Below the pieces are notes generated by a model. That model was given only the letters and a program-made list of their open reading frames with translations, searched no databases and was not told where the DNA came from. The position numbers and the translations under genes were made by a program. This document shows, piece after piece, positions 1-8,889 of a stretch of DNA of 64,000 nucleotides. Position 1 is the stretch's first letter. Each line of letters starts with the position of its first letter. The stretch spans positions 167,181-231,180 of the forward strand of contig UCBZ01000017.1 in NCBI GenBank assembly GCA_900470775.1, given 5' to 3'. The stretch is from Hyphomicrobiales bacterium (GTDB lineage Bacteria > Pseudomonadota > Alphaproteobacteria > Rhizobiales > Beijerinckiaceae).

Positions 1-51
1 GTTCATCGGCGCAAAGACGAGCGGCACGGCATGCAGCAGCGCATCGATCAT
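1..51 (-). CDS. tctA: TctA-type transporter large permease, N-terminus only
   Basis: The first 17 codons of a leftward gene run off the window edge. The start ATG overlaps the TGA of tctB (ATGA junction). The peptide begins MIDALLHAVPLVFAPMN, which fits the start of the large (about 500 residue, roughly 12-helix) membrane subunit of tripartite tricarboxylate transporters. The order tctC-tctB-tctA, which is common for the family, supports the call more than the short sequence does. Everything beyond residue 17 is outside the window. Confidence 0.7.
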   Translation of the reverse strand, partial: MIDALLHAVPLVFAPMN

Positions 52-536
52 CGGAACAGCCTCCCGAGCGGCGAGAGGATGTCGGGCGGGATCGGCCGCT
101 CGAGCGCGAGCACGAAGATCAGCAGGATCGCGACGACGGAGACGATGGCAACGACGAAGGACAAGCCCCAGCGCCGGAAGCCGACGCTGGCCGGCAGCAG
201 AACGCCTAGCGCAACGCTCGGCAGGATGAAGCCGATCTGGCTGACCGCGAGAATATAGAGCACGAGCGCGGCCAGTCCGATCACCAGCCGCGGCCCATGC
301 TCGGCGAAGCTGCCCGCCATCGCATGGCCCCGCCGGCGGCGAAGGACCTCGCGCAGCAGGATCCAGCAACCGAGCCCCGCGAGCGCCACCCCGATGACGA
401 GAGGGTAGGTCGCGCTCTCGCCCGGATAGGCCGAGGCCGTGACGATGACGACGATGGCCCCTGCGATCAGGACGGCGGCGAAGCCGATCTCGGCGAGGCT
501 GCGGGAGCCGGGCTCGGAGGCGCTGCTCACTTCCAC
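48..536 (-). CDS. tctB: Tripartite tricarboxylate transporter small subunit TctB
   Basis: This 162-residue protein has four hydrophobic segments (about residues 15-35, 44-62, 85-120 and 128-150), the size and layout of the small integral-membrane subunit TctB. It works in the inner membrane with TctA and the periplasmic binding protein TctC to take up carboxylates using the ion gradient. It starts with GTG inside the last codons of tctC, so translation is probably coupled, and its stop overlaps the tctA start. The family is weakly conserved, so the assignment rests on length, membrane pattern and operon position. The substrate cannot be read from the sequence. Confidence 0.85.
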   Translation of the reverse strand: MEVSSASEPGSRSLAEIGFAAVLIAGAIVVIVTASAYPGESATYPLVIGVALAGLGCWILLREVLRRRRGHAMAGSFAEHGPRLVIGLAALVLYILAVSQIGFILPSVALGVLLPASVGFRRWGLSFVVAIVSVVAILLIFVLALERPIPPDILSPLGRLFR

Positions 537-1489
537 GGCGTCGCCTTCCAGGTCGCTTCGAGATCGCGCGTGGCCCCGTCGAGGAAGGCCTTGTATTCGG
601 ACGCGCCGAGATATTGCAGCGGGATCTCGGCACGCTTGGCCGCGTCGAGATATTCCGGATCCTTGAGGGCCTGATCAACCGCCTTTTCGAGCTTCGCGAT
701 GATGTCGGCCGGGATGCCCTTCGGCGCGGCGATGCCGCGCGTGGCGCCGGCCACGACATCGTAGCCACCCTCCCGGAAGGTCGGCGCATCCGGCAGATAG
801 GCCGAGCGGTCGGCGCTCATCACGCCGATCACCCTGATCTGGCCCTCGCGTGCGATCTGCAAAGCCTCGCTCAGATTCATCGTCGCGGCAGGGACATGGC
901 CACCCAGAACCGCCTGCCGGACTGGGGCCGTACCGCCGAAGAAGGCCGGCGTGAATTTGGCATCGGCGAGGCGCTGGAAGTTCAGCAGCGCGATATGCTC
1001 GGAGGAACCACTCACGCCAGAGGTGCCGATGACGACGGCGCCGGCCCCCTTCTTCGCCGCTTCGACGATGTCCTTGAGCGCCGTATAGGGGCTGTTCTTG
1101 GGCACGACGAGTACGCCGGGGTCATAGACGAGATTGGCGACCGGCTGGAAGTCGCTCATCTTGAACTTGGCCTTGCCCTCGATCACCAGGGCGTTGATGG
1201 CGGGCGCATTGATGAAGCCGATGGTGTAGCCGTCCGGCTTGGCCTGGGCGACTGCCGTCCAGCCGATCTCTCCACCCGCTCCGGGCTTGTTGATGACGCC
1301 GATACGGGCATTGCCGCCGAGATATTTCTCCATGTAGCGGGCGATCGAACGCGCCGCGACATCGGTGCCGCCGCCGGGCGCGAAGGCGACGATCATCTCG
1401 ATCGGCTTTTCCGGATAGGCCTGCGCAAGAGCCGGCGCCTGGCCGGCAAGGAGCGCAACGAGACCGGCTACTAGCGTCAGCAACTTCAT
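527..1489 (-). CDS. tctC: Tripartite tricarboxylate transporter binding protein (TctC/Bug family)
   Basis: This 320-residue protein has an N-terminal signal peptide (hydrophobic core about residues 5-20, cleavage near ALAQA) followed by the typical Bug start, YPEKPIEMIVAFAPGGGTD. The GGTD loop contacts carboxylate ligands in solved family members. It is the first gene of the leftward tctCBA operon and has an AGGAG ribosome-binding site just upstream of its ATG. The role is periplasmic capture of an organic acid for TctAB. Bug proteins occur in many paralogues with varied ligands, so no substrate is proposed. Confidence 0.93.
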   Translation of the reverse strand: MKLLTLVAGLVALLAGQAPALAQAYPEKPIEMIVAFAPGGGTDVAARSIARYMEKYLGGNARIGVINKPGAGGEIGWTAVAQAKPDGYTIGFINAPAINALVIEGKAKFKMSDFQPVANLVYDPGVLVVPKNSPYTALKDIVEAAKKGAGAVVIGTSGVSGSSEHIALLNFQRLADAKFTPAFFGGTAPVRQAVLGGHVPAATMNLSEALQIAREGQIRVIGVMSADRSAYLPDAPTFREGGYDVVAGATRGIAAPKGIPADIIAKLEKAVDQALKDPEYLDAAKRAEIPLQYLGASEYKAFLDGATRDLEATWKATPWK

Positions 1490-1575
1490 GATCGGCTCCT
1501 TGGATGGGGCAACGGGTGTGATGGGTCGGTCGTGATGGCAGGTTCAGCAAGGACTATGGGTCGGGATCGTCGGTA

Positions 1576-3051
1576 TCAGGCAGGTGCGTGGTCGTGCGGT
1601 TCGGTCACGGATGCGTCGGCATCCGCCCACTCGTCGCCGAGAAGTTCCGGCGTGGCGAAGGCGACGAGTGCCTCGTAATGCGTCTTGCGATCGGCGACGA
1701 AAAGGGCCCGCGCGATGCCGCGCGCCAGCCGCTGCGCCCCCTCGCTGACCGCCGGAATATCCCCGGAGAGTTTCCCATGAGAGAGCATGGCCGGATAGTT
1801 GAAGCAGTGGATCTGCGCCAGCGCCGGGCAGGTGCCGGGCTCGCGCTCCTGGAATTCGAAGGCCGGACCGAGATCGGGCGCGTTCTCCAGCTCGGCATTG
1901 TCGATACCGGCAGGCGGCGCGTAGCGGTCCTTCCAGAAGCGTATGAAGGGCGCGACGGCGGCGAGTTCGCCGCGCAAGCCGAGATCGACCGAGAAGCCCG
2001 TCGCCATGATCAGGAAATCGAGCGGATAGGCGCCCTTGGCCGTGGTCAGGACGAGATGGCCGTCGCGCTCGACGAGGCTCTCGATCGGACTGCCGAGATG
2101 AAAGCGGGCTTGCGGGTGCCGCGAGACGCGCAGCGTCGAGTCACGCGGCGGCGGCGTCTGCGCCTTCATCGCATAGTCGAGGAAGCGCCATTTCCAGTCG
2201 TCGGACAGGCCGGCAAAGCCGTGCACCACGCCCTGGCTGCCGATGCCGGTGAATTTGTTGATTCGTGGCAGATCCTTGCGGCGCACGAACAGGTCGAGGC
2301 TGCCGACGCCCTGCTCCAATGCCTCGGCCGCATTGTCCATGGCCGAGGCACCGGCGCCGACGACGCCGATGCGCTTGCCCTTCAGGGCAGCGAAGTCGAT
2401 CGCATCGGCGCTGTGGGCCCAGAGATTGCGGTCGATGCCGGCGACGATCGGCGGGACCCATGAGCCGCCGAGCCCGTCGCGGCCGGTCGCCAGCACGAGA
2501 TGGCGGGCCAGGATCACGCGCTCGCTGCCGGCCTCGCTCAGGCGCAGCGTCAGCAGATCGTCGGGGCGGGGCGTGACGGAGACGAGTTCGACCTCGTTGC
2601 GCACCGGCAGGTCGAGCACCCGACGATACCAGACCAGATATTCCATCCATTGCCGGCGCGGGATCTTGCCGAGCGCCTCCCAGGCCTCGCTCCCGAACTG
2701 CGCCTCATACCAGGCCCGGAAGGTCAGCGCCGGCAGACCAAGCGCCGGCCCGGTGAGCTGCTTGGGCGAGCGCAATGTCTCCATACGCGCGAAGGTCACC
2801 CAGGGGCCCTCGCGGCCGGCCGGAGCCTTGTCGAGCACCAGCAGGCTCGCGATGCCCAGCCCCTTGAGCGCGCCCGCAGCGGCCAGGCCGCACATCCCCG
2901 CACCGACCACGACGACATCGATCACAGGCTGTCCGCCGACCTCGCGCGGCGGCACCCAGCTCTTGGCGGGCCATTCGAGCCAGGACAGGTCCTGCTGCAG
3001 CCGGAGTTCGAGCTGGTGCAGTCCGGGCGGCGGCTGCGGGACGGCGTTCAT
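1576..3051 (-). CDS. FAD/NAD(P)-binding flavoprotein monooxygenase-like oxidoreductase
   Basis: This 491-residue protein has two Rossmann nucleotide motifs: GAGMCG near residue 51 for FAD, and GVVGAGASA near residue 230 for NAD(P)H. That order is typical of flavin-containing and Baeyer-Villiger-type monooxygenases. The full fingerprint FxGxxxHxxx(W/F) is only partly matched around AGIDRNLWAHS, so the reaction is uncertain. Its ATG overlaps the stop of the LysR gene (ATGA), so the two form a translationally coupled leftward pair. The tctCBA operon starts 86 bp further on and may be co-transcribed. The likely role is NADPH-dependent oxygenation of an imported organic compound, with a non-oxygenating dehydrogenase as the alternative. 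Confidence 0.8.
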   Translation of the reverse strand: MNAVPQPPPGLHQLELRLQQDLSWLEWPAKSWVPPREVGGQPVIDVVVVGAGMCGLAAAGALKGLGIASLLVLDKAPAGREGPWVTFARMETLRSPKQLTGPALGLPALTFRAWYEAQFGSEAWEALGKIPRRQWMEYLVWYRRVLDLPVRNEVELVSVTPRPDDLLTLRLSEAGSERVILARHLVLATGRDGLGGSWVPPIVAGIDRNLWAHSADAIDFAALKGKRIGVVGAGASAMDNAAEALEQGVGSLDLFVRRKDLPRINKFTGIGSQGVVHGFAGLSDDWKWRFLDYAMKAQTPPPRDSTLRVSRHPQARFHLGSPIESLVERDGHLVLTTAKGAYPLDFLIMATGFSVDLGLRGELAAVAPFIRFWKDRYAPPAGIDNAELENAPDLGPAFEFQEREPGTCPALAQIHCFNYPAMLSHGKLSGDIPAVSEGAQRLARGIARALFVADRKTHYEALVAFATPELLGDEWADADASVTEPHDHAPA

Positions 3052-4031
3052 GGCGTCATATCTCGTATGGAAGGCGCAGCGGCCTGACCGAAGGCATCCG
3101 CCATCAGCCGGTCGCGGGCCGTCGCAGGGTGTTTGACGAAACCGGGAATGGTTTCGCGCGAGATCTCGTCGAGCCGGTCGATCAGGCCCGCGATGAGCGC
3201 CGTCGAGGGGCGTCCATAGGGCGTCACGACGGCCCAGAAGAAGGAGATCGGCACGTCGATCGGCCGGATCGCGACACCATCCACCGGCATGCCATAGGCG
3301 ATGACCGGCTCGACGATGGCGATACCGAGGCCGGCGCGTGCCGACATGATCGCGGTGTTCGAGGTGTTGGTGTCGAGCACCGAGGCCGGGACGACGCCCC
3401 GCTCACGCAGTGCAAGATCGACGCGCCGGCGCCAGCGGAACGGGTTGGCCATGGTGATCAGGCGCCGCCCCGCCAGCGCCGAGAGCGGAATGCGCTCGGC
3501 ACTGGCCAGGGGATCGTCAGCCGCGACGGCGGCCACGCAGGGCGCCTCCCCGATCCAGTGAATCTCCAGGGCCGGATGGTCGACGGGCAGGCTGGTGATG
3601 CCGATCTCGGAGACCTGCGTCGCCACCGCCTGCACGACCTGCTCGGCCAGTGCCGTACGGATATGGATCTGTTCCGGCAGGCCGGATCCTCCCAGACGCT
3701 GTAGCGCTGTGGGCAGCATGCCGACCGAGAAGGAAGCGATCGAGGCGACCGAAAGCGAGCGCGGCCGGTCGAGCGCGATCGCATCGGCCCGCTCGCGCAG
3801 TTGCCGGAGCCAGGCCATCACCGGCTCGACCTCCTGATGGAAGCGTAAGCCCTGCTCGGTCGGCGTGACGCGCGGGCCGGCGCGGTGGAGCAGGCCGAAG
3901 CCGAGGGAGGTTTCGAGATCCTGGATCAGGCGGGTGAGCGCTGGCTGCGAACGGCCGAGCAAGCGTGCCGCCCCGGTGATGCTACCGGCGGACATGACTG
4001 CGGCGAAGGCCTCGAGCTGCTTCAGGTCCAT
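3048..4031 (-). CDS. LysR-family transcriptional regulator
   Basis: This 327-residue protein has the N-terminal LysR winged helix (residues 1-60, MDLKQLEAFAAVMSAGSITG then AARLLGRSQPALTRLIQDLE) and a periplasmic-binding-like effector domain from about residue 90. A start four codons upstream at 4043 is possible, but the ATG at 4031 has a GGTGG-like ribosome site and matches the usual LysR beginning. It is divergent from the CMD/AhpD pair and overlaps the downstream monooxygenase, so it probably controls one or both. An inverted repeat at 4069-4089 is a candidate binding site. Confidence 0.9.
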   Translation of the reverse strand: MDLKQLEAFAAVMSAGSITGAARLLGRSQPALTRLIQDLETSLGFGLLHRAGPRVTPTEQGLRFHQEVEPVMAWLRQLRERADAIALDRPRSLSVASIASFSVGMLPTALQRLGGSGLPEQIHIRTALAEQVVQAVATQVSEIGITSLPVDHPALEIHWIGEAPCVAAVAADDPLASAERIPLSALAGRRLITMANPFRWRRRVDLALRERGVVPASVLDTNTSNTAIMSARAGLGIAIVEPVIAYGMPVDGVAIRPIDVPISFFWAVVTPYGRPSTALIAGLIDRLDEISRETIPGFVKHPATARDRLMADAFGQAAAPSIRDMTP

Positions 4032-4068
4032 CCATTCCACCATTCACATTTCGAATGATATGGACATC

Positions 4069-4089
4069 ATGATGCAGGTCAAGCATCAT
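4069..4089. promoter_or_regulatory. Candidate LysR operator (7-7-7 inverted repeat)
   Basis: ATGATGC and GCATCAT are perfect 7-base arms separated by 7 bases. They lie in the roughly 100-bp divergent region between the LysR gene and the CMD-domain gene. Dyads of this kind are the usual LysR binding layout, but binding by this regulator is inferred. Confidence 0.4.
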
Positions 4090-4134
4090 TCTTGCATGCC
4101 TGTTTGGTCCCCCATCCTGCCCGGGAAGGACGAG

Positions 4135-4629
4135 ATGACACTGATTGAAAATCTGGCCGGCGTGCGGGCCAGCACGCCACTGTCCGACGCGCTGGCCCAG
4201 CGGACCGAGATCATGGGGCTGAGTCAGGCCAGCCACGATGCCGTGCTGTTGCCGCGCGATCCCGGCGGGCTCAGCCATGCCGAGCGCGCCGCCCTAGCGG
4301 CCCGGATGGCCGGCTGGAACGCCGATCCAGCGCTGGTCGCGCATTATCGGGAGTTGTTGGCGCAGGCTGGCGAAACCCCGGCCCTGGCAGCCGTCGCCTC
4401 TGGCGAGCTTGTCGCCAGCCCGGCTGTCGAAGCGCGCTTTGCCGCCATCATCCGCCACGCCGATCTGCTGACACGGCGAACCCGCGACGCGCGCAAGGAG
4501 GACATCACCGCGCTCATCGCCGCGGGCGTCACCGAGCCGGACATCGTGCGGCTCGCGGAGCTCGCAGCCTTCGTCAATTATCAGGCTCGCGTGATCGCCG
4601 GCCTGCGCCTTCTGGGAGCAGCGGCATGA
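4135..4629 (+). CDS. CMD-domain protein (partner of alkylhydroperoxidase-domain protein)
   Basis: This 164-residue helical protein starts at an ATG preceded by GGAAGGA. It resembles the carboxymuconolactone-decarboxylase/AhpD fold but lacks the CxxC redox pair. I recall such proteins as the Avi_7170-type CMD family, encoded directly before an Avi_7169-type alkylhydroperoxidase-domain partner, which is the arrangement here (ATGA overlap). The two may form a hetero-oligomer or represent split halves of a peroxidase-related enzyme. Physiological substrates are not known to me. A longer in-frame extension upstream overlaps the LysR gene in antisense and is not credible. Confidence 0.75.
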   Translation: MTLIENLAGVRASTPLSDALAQRTEIMGLSQASHDAVLLPRDPGGLSHAERAALAARMAGWNADPALVAHYRELLAQAGETPALAAVASGELVASPAVEARFAAIIRHADLLTRRTRDARKEDITALIAAGVTEPDIVRLAELAAFVNYQARVIAGLRLLGAAA

Positions 4630-5201
4630 CCAGGGTTGTCCATGAGTTCGCGGCGACCGTCCCGCGCTGGTCGCCCTATGTCACGCCGGTCGAACTCGAC
4701 AAGGCGACACCGGAGCAGCGCGACGCGATGCAGATCACGCCGTCGAGCAAGGGCATTTCGCCCTATGTGCTGACGCTGGCGCATGACCCGGAATCGCTGA
4801 AGGTGCGCTCGCCGCTGTTCAACACGATCATGTACGGCAAGGGCGGCCTCTCCTCTGCCGAACGCGAGCTTGGCGCGGTGGCGGCCTCGATCGTCAATTC
4901 CTGCGTCTATTGCGTGGCGGTGCATGCGGCGCGCTTCAACCAGCTCACCAAGCGCCCCGAGGTGATGGAGACGATCTTCGCCGGGGGCGTCGAGGCGGAA
5001 CTCGAAGACCATCATCAGGCGATCTTCGATTTTGCGGTGAAGCTCTCCCAGTCACCGCCGGCAGCCGGGCCGGCCGAGATCGCCGCTCTGCGCGACATCG
5101 GCCTCTCGGAGATCGAGATCCTCGACCTGATCCTGTCGGCCTCGATCTTCGGCTGGGCCAACCGGCTGATGCACACGCTCGGCGAGCCGGTCCGCGACTG
5201 A
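4626..5201 (+). CDS. Alkylhydroperoxidase/CMD-domain protein with CxxC...H motif
   Basis: This 191-residue AhpD-like protein carries NSCVYCVAVH, giving Cys93, Cys96 and His100. That is the CxxCxxxH peroxidatic/proton-relay signature of alkylhydroperoxidase D-like proteins. Its start overlaps the stop of the CMD protein (ATGA), so the two are translationally coupled. The likely role is thiol-dependent reduction of an organic peroxide, or detoxification linked to the flavoprotein monooxygenase across the divergent promoter; the link is inferred from position. A palindromic repeat follows the stop codon. Confidence 0.85.
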   Translation: MTRVVHEFAATVPRWSPYVTPVELDKATPEQRDAMQITPSSKGISPYVLTLAHDPESLKVRSPLFNTIMYGKGGLSSAERELGAVAASIVNSCVYCVAVHAARFNQLTKRPEVMETIFAGGVEAELEDHHQAIFDFAVKLSQSPPAAGPAEIAALRDIGLSEIEILDLILSASIFGWANRLMHTLGEPVRD

Positions 5202-5216
5202 GCGCCAACCGAAGCC

Positions 5217-5292
5217 GTCATGCTCGGGCTCGTCCCGAGCATCTCCTCGACAAGATTCCCGGGTCGGCGCTGTACGCCGCCCGAGAATGACG
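5217..5292. repeat. Dispersed intergenic palindromic repeat, copy 1
   Basis: This begins with the hairpin ATGCTCGGG / CCCGAGCAT (5220-5242) and ends with a CCCGAGAATGACG segment. It lies between two convergent genes. The GTCAT start and ATGACG end are shared with six other intergenic elements in this window. It may double as a bidirectional transcription terminator. Confidence 0.7.
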
Positions 5293-5297
5293 AGAGC

Positions 5298-6365
5298 CTA
5301 CTCGCCGCGCAACGCCCTATGGAGTTCCGCAGCCGAGAGCCCGCCGAGGTCGAGCGCCGGCAGCAGATCGTTCTCGGCCCGGAAGTCGCGGGCGCAGATC
5401 GCGTCGAACAGGGCGATGCCGGCCTGATGCAGCGGCAAGGCGACCCCGGCGATCCCACCCAGCACCTCCAGCGGAGCAAGCCCGAAGGGCACGTCCTCGG
5501 TGATGAAGCGGGTGTCCAGCGTCTTTGGGCCGAGCAGTTCCGGACGATTCTTGTAGACGGCCGCCGCCATCTCGCCGACCGGGCCCGGCGTCACGCCGAA
5601 CGAGTGGACGTAGTGGTCCTGGACGCTGCGCACGGAGAGGCCGAAGGCCCGTGCCAACGCCAGCCGCTCGACATCCATCGCATCGACGATCCGGCCGACA
5701 CCCTGCGTGATCGAGCCATAGTTCGGCCAGTCCTCGCCGCGCTCGGCCCGCGTCAGGTTGCCGAGCATGTTGGCGACATGCGCCGGCGGGTTGAGGTTGC
5801 TGAGCATGATCGCCAGCACGTCGTCGCGCGCCTCGAAACGATCGCCGAACAGGGCACGGCAGACCGCGAGCCCGGCCTGCGCATGGCGCACCGGCAGCGT
5901 CGCGACATCGAGCTTGGCCCGGACGCCAGAGATGTGGACGCTGCGCGGGCCGCTCTTGCGTGCCGTCAACGCCGTCGTCGCCCAGCAGGCGATCGGCAGA
6001 TCGAGGCCGCGCTGCGTCAGCAGGCGATGGAGATAGAGGGCCGCAAAGGAACAATGGGCGCTGATGATGACGCTTTGTCCGGCGACCAGATGCGACGCCA
6101 ACGCATCGAGCACGGTTTTGAAGCCGTTAGCCTGCACCGCGACGATGACGGCCTCCGCCCCCGCCACGGCCTCGGCACAGTCGACCGCGACGCCAAGCGG
6201 AAGCGATGTTTCGAGCTTGCCGGTGACAGCTAGCGCCGCACCACCGGCGAAATCGGCGAGAGCCGCGCCGCTCGGCGACCAGATGACGGGCTCGTGGCCC
6301 TGCGTCGTCAGGTAGGCGGCATAGCCGCGCCCGATCCCGCCGGAGCCGATGATGGCGACGCGCAT
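5298..6365 (-). CDS. NAD(P)-dependent opine/octopine dehydrogenase-family protein
   Basis: This 355-residue protein has an N-terminal Rossmann fold (MRVAIIGSGGIGRGYAAYL, nucleotide loop GSGGIG at residues 7-12). Its C-terminal helical domain resembles the octopine/nopaline dehydrogenase domain, including SNLNPPAHVANML with a likely catalytic His. Family members reductively join or oxidatively split an amino acid and a 2-oxo acid, and ketopantoate-reductase relatives share the fold. The start at 6365 is preferred over an upstream in-frame codon inside the GntR gene because it aligns with the Rossmann start. The gene lies 22 bp after the GntR gene on the same strand, so it is probably in the same transcript. 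Confidence 0.75.
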   Translation of the reverse strand: MRVAIIGSGGIGRGYAAYLTTQGHEPVIWSPSGAALADFAGGAALAVTGKLETSLPLGVAVDCAEAVAGAEAVIVAVQANGFKTVLDALASHLVAGQSVIISAHCSFAALYLHRLLTQRGLDLPIACWATTALTARKSGPRSVHISGVRAKLDVATLPVRHAQAGLAVCRALFGDRFEARDDVLAIMLSNLNPPAHVANMLGNLTRAERGEDWPNYGSITQGVGRIVDAMDVERLALARAFGLSVRSVQDHYVHSFGVTPGPVGEMAAAVYKNRPELLGPKTLDTRFITEDVPFGLAPLEVLGGIAGVALPLHQAGIALFDAICARDFRAENDLLPALDLGGLSAAELHRALRGE

Positions 6366-6387
6366 GGAGGTTCCTTCGAAAGCAGGG

Positions 6388-7074
6388 TCAGACGATGTCG
6401 AGACCGCCCAGCACATGCTGGTGGACGATGAGTTCGAGGCCGGGCCTGTCCCGCTGACGCAGGCCCTCGACGATGTCGTAGTGGTCCTGGACCGTGCGGG
6501 CGAGCAGGGTGGCGGTGTTCTTCTCGCGGGTCAGCGTCACCGGCACCCGACTGCGCAGGTCGAAGATCATCGAGACCAGATCGCGGTTCGGGCAGAATTC
6601 GAGCATGGCCGCGTGGAAGGCGTAGTTCGCCTCCTCCTGCGCGACCACGGTACCGGCCGCGACGGCCTCGGCAAAGGCATCCGCATGCTGGTCCAGCCGA
6701 GCCAGCCCCGCCTCGTCGATATGCTTCAGCACCTCCGCTGCGGCCGCGACCTCGAGGATCGCGCGGATGGTCACGACATTGCGGAAGCGCTGCTTGTCGA
6801 AGGTCTCGACGCGGTAGCCGCGATTGGCCTCCAGCTTGACGAAGCCCTTTTCCTCCAGCCGGTCGAGCGCCTGGCGGATATCGAGGCGCGAGGCGCCGTA
6901 TTGTGCCTCCAGATCGACCTGCTTCAGCCAGGAGCCGGCGCTCAGCCGGCCGGTGCTGATGTCCTTCTCGATCAGTTTCGCGAGCTGGCGCGCCCGCACG
7001 GCGCTGCCGCCGGCAGTCGGCTTGTCATGGCTTTCGGCACCTGTGGCGCCCATCTGCTGCGTTACCAGAGCCAT
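6388..7074 (-). CDS. GntR-family regulator (FCD type)
   Basis: This 228-residue regulator has a winged helix-turn-helix at about residues 25-90 and an all-helical C-terminal ligand domain of FCD type, with His/Asp positions that usually bind a metal and a carboxylate ligand. The ATG at 7074 has AGGA upstream; a longer frame would extend into the divergent promoter region. It is divergent from the hydantoinase/peptide transporter operon and upstream of the opine-dehydrogenase-like gene. It is the natural candidate to control both in response to an imported amino-acid-like compound. Confidence 0.88.
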   Translation of the reverse strand: MALVTQQMGATGAESHDKPTAGGSAVRARQLAKLIEKDISTGRLSAGSWLKQVDLEAQYGASRLDIRQALDRLEEKGFVKLEANRGYRVETFDKQRFRNVVTIRAILEVAAAAEVLKHIDEAGLARLDQHADAFAEAVAAGTVVAQEEANYAFHAAMLEFCPNRDLVSMIFDLRSRVPVTLTREKNTATLLARTVQDHYDIVEGLRQRDRPGLELIVHQHVLGGLDIV

Positions 7075-7207
7075 TTGTCCTGCATTCCCGAGGCGATTCA
7101 GGCCGCTTTCGTCAGTCACCCTTCTGCTTCGAATGGCCCTCGCCTGGCAACCGCGCGGCTGACCGCGACACTTGCCGAAAGATTGAGCCGCCCTGCGAAC
7201 AAAACGG

Positions 7208-7249
7208 TGATTGACAGATGCCAATCACGAACTCACGATTGGCGCCAAT
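7208..7249. promoter_or_regulatory. Candidate promoter/operator region with two dyads
   Basis: A TTGACA hexamer (7211-7216) lies inside the dyad TGATTG (7208-7213) / CAATCA (7222-7227). It is followed by the perfect 12-bp palindrome ATTGGCGCCAAT (7238-7249). Both dyads share TTGG/CCAA-like edges and sit between the GntR gene and the divergent transporter operon. They could be GntR operators. No convincing -10 box is visible, so promoter placement is tentative. Confidence 0.4.
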
Positions 7250-7271
7250 ATCGAACACGAGGGGATCGTCA

Positions 7272-8795
7272 ATGTCCAGCACTTCGCTTCTCCCATTCCG
7301 TGCAAGCCTCGCAATGCGTACAAGCCTCCTGGCCCTGAGCCTCGGCGCCGCCGCAGCCGGTCCGGCCGCGGCGCGAGACCTGACGATCGCGCTCTCCAGC
7401 AACGTCAACACGCTCGACCCGTTCAAGTCGACGACGGTCGGCACCGATCTCAGCGTCGCCGCGCATATCTACACCCCGCTCGTCGATCGCGGCCCCGACA
7501 TGAAGCTGCGTCCGGGTCTCGCGACCAAGTGGGAAGCCGTCGGCGACACCGCCTGGCGCTTCACCCTGCGCGAGGGCGTCACCTTCTCCAACGGCGAGAA
7601 GCTCGATGCCGAGGCGGTGAAATGGAATGTCGAGCGCGTGCTCGACCCCAAGACCGCCGCCCGCAACAAGCCCTGGTTCGCATCGATCAGCGAAGTGAAG
7701 GTGGTCTCGCCCGGTGTGGTCGAGTTCGTCACCAAGGGTGCCTATCCCGACCTGCCCGAGCAGATGTCGATGTTCCTGCTGATGCCGCCGAAATGGACAG
7801 CGGAGAACAACCCCGCCGTCACGGCGCTCGGCAGCGGCCCCTACGAGCTCGTGCGCTTCGCCAGCGGCGACCGCGTCGTACTCAAGGCCCGCAAGGACTA
7901 CTGGGGCGAGAAGCCTGCCTTCGACAACGTCACCTTCCGCATCATCCCCGAGGACTCCTCGCGCATCGCCGCCCTCGTCGCTGGAGATGTCGATCTGGTC
8001 ACCGGCTTTCCGACCTCCGAGATCGCCCGCATCAAGGCGAGCGGCAAGGTCGATGCGTCATCGGTGCCGGGCACCCGTGGCATGTTCATCAAACTCAACG
8101 CGCTCCGAGCGCCCTTCAAGGACACTCCGAAGGTCTGGCGCGCGCTCAACCTCGCCATCGACCGCAAGGCGATCAATGACGGCCTGCTCGACGGCCTCGG
8201 CGAGATCAGCGCCTGCCAGCCCCTGTCGCCGACCTATTTCGGCTTCAACCCCGATCTGAAGCCGATCGCCTACGATCCTGCACAGGCGAAGAAACTCCTG
8301 GCCGAGGCAGGCGTCGCCAACAGCCTGACGATGGAGCTCGAGGTACCGACCGGGCGTTACATCCAGGCCTCGGACATTGCCCAGGTCGTCGCCTCCCAGC
8401 TCGGCGAAGTCGGCGTCACCGTGAAGCTGCGCGAGATGGAATTCGGCGCCTTCATGAACAAGTACATCGTCGGCAAGAACCTCGGCGACTCCGCCTATTT
8501 CGGGCTGGGCTGGCCGACGCTCGACGCCGGCGGCCTGCTGAATTTCTGGGAAACCGAGAACCCGCAATCCTATTGGGGCAATGCAAACTTCACCGATGCG
8601 GCGAAGGCCGCCCGCTCGACCAATGATCCGGCCAAGCGGATGGCGCTCTACAAGACGCTGACCAAGCAGCTCTGCGAGGACTCGCCCTCGATCTTCCTGT
8701 TCTTCACCCCGATCACCTACGGCCAGTCCAAGGGCATCGCCTGGCAGGCGCGCGGTGACGACTGGGTGCGCGCGATGGACGTCAAGACGCGCTGA
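7272..8795 (+). CDS. ABC transporter substrate-binding protein, family 5 (peptide/nickel type)
   Basis: This 507-residue periplasmic protein has a signal peptide ending near GPAAARDL. The mature start is DLTIALSSNVNTLDPFKSTT, and WRFTLREGVTFSNGEKL is the hallmark segment of DppA/OppA-type proteins. The ATG at 7272 follows GAGGGG at good spacing; an in-frame ATG 54 bp upstream lies within the operator region. It opens a rightward operon with hydantoinase A and B genes and two permeases, so its ligand is probably a hydantoin, an oxoproline or a related cyclic amide. No ATPase gene follows. Confidence 0.93.
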   Translation: MSSTSLLPFRASLAMRTSLLALSLGAAAAGPAAARDLTIALSSNVNTLDPFKSTTVGTDLSVAAHIYTPLVDRGPDMKLRPGLATKWEAVGDTAWRFTLREGVTFSNGEKLDAEAVKWNVERVLDPKTAARNKPWFASISEVKVVSPGVVEFVTKGAYPDLPEQMSMFLLMPPKWTAENNPAVTALGSGPYELVRFASGDRVVLKARKDYWGEKPAFDNVTFRIIPEDSSRIAALVAGDVDLVTGFPTSEIARIKASGKVDASSVPGTRGMFIKLNALRAPFKDTPKVWRALNLAIDRKAINDGLLDGLGEISACQPLSPTYFGFNPDLKPIAYDPAQAKKLLAEAGVANSLTMELEVPTGRYIQASDIAQVVASQLGEVGVTVKLREMEFGAFMNKYIVGKNLGDSAYFGLGWPTLDAGGLLNFWETENPQSYWGNANFTDAAKAARSTNDPAKRMALYKTLTKQLCEDSPSIFLFFTPITYGQSKGIAWQARGDDWVRAMDVKTR

Positions 8796-8889
8796 CAAGC
8801 CTCTGCCGACCATCCTGGCGGCGGGCTGTCAGGCTCGCCGCACGGGATCGCCTTGCCTGTTTTCCGATCAACCGGATCGCAACCTCGTC

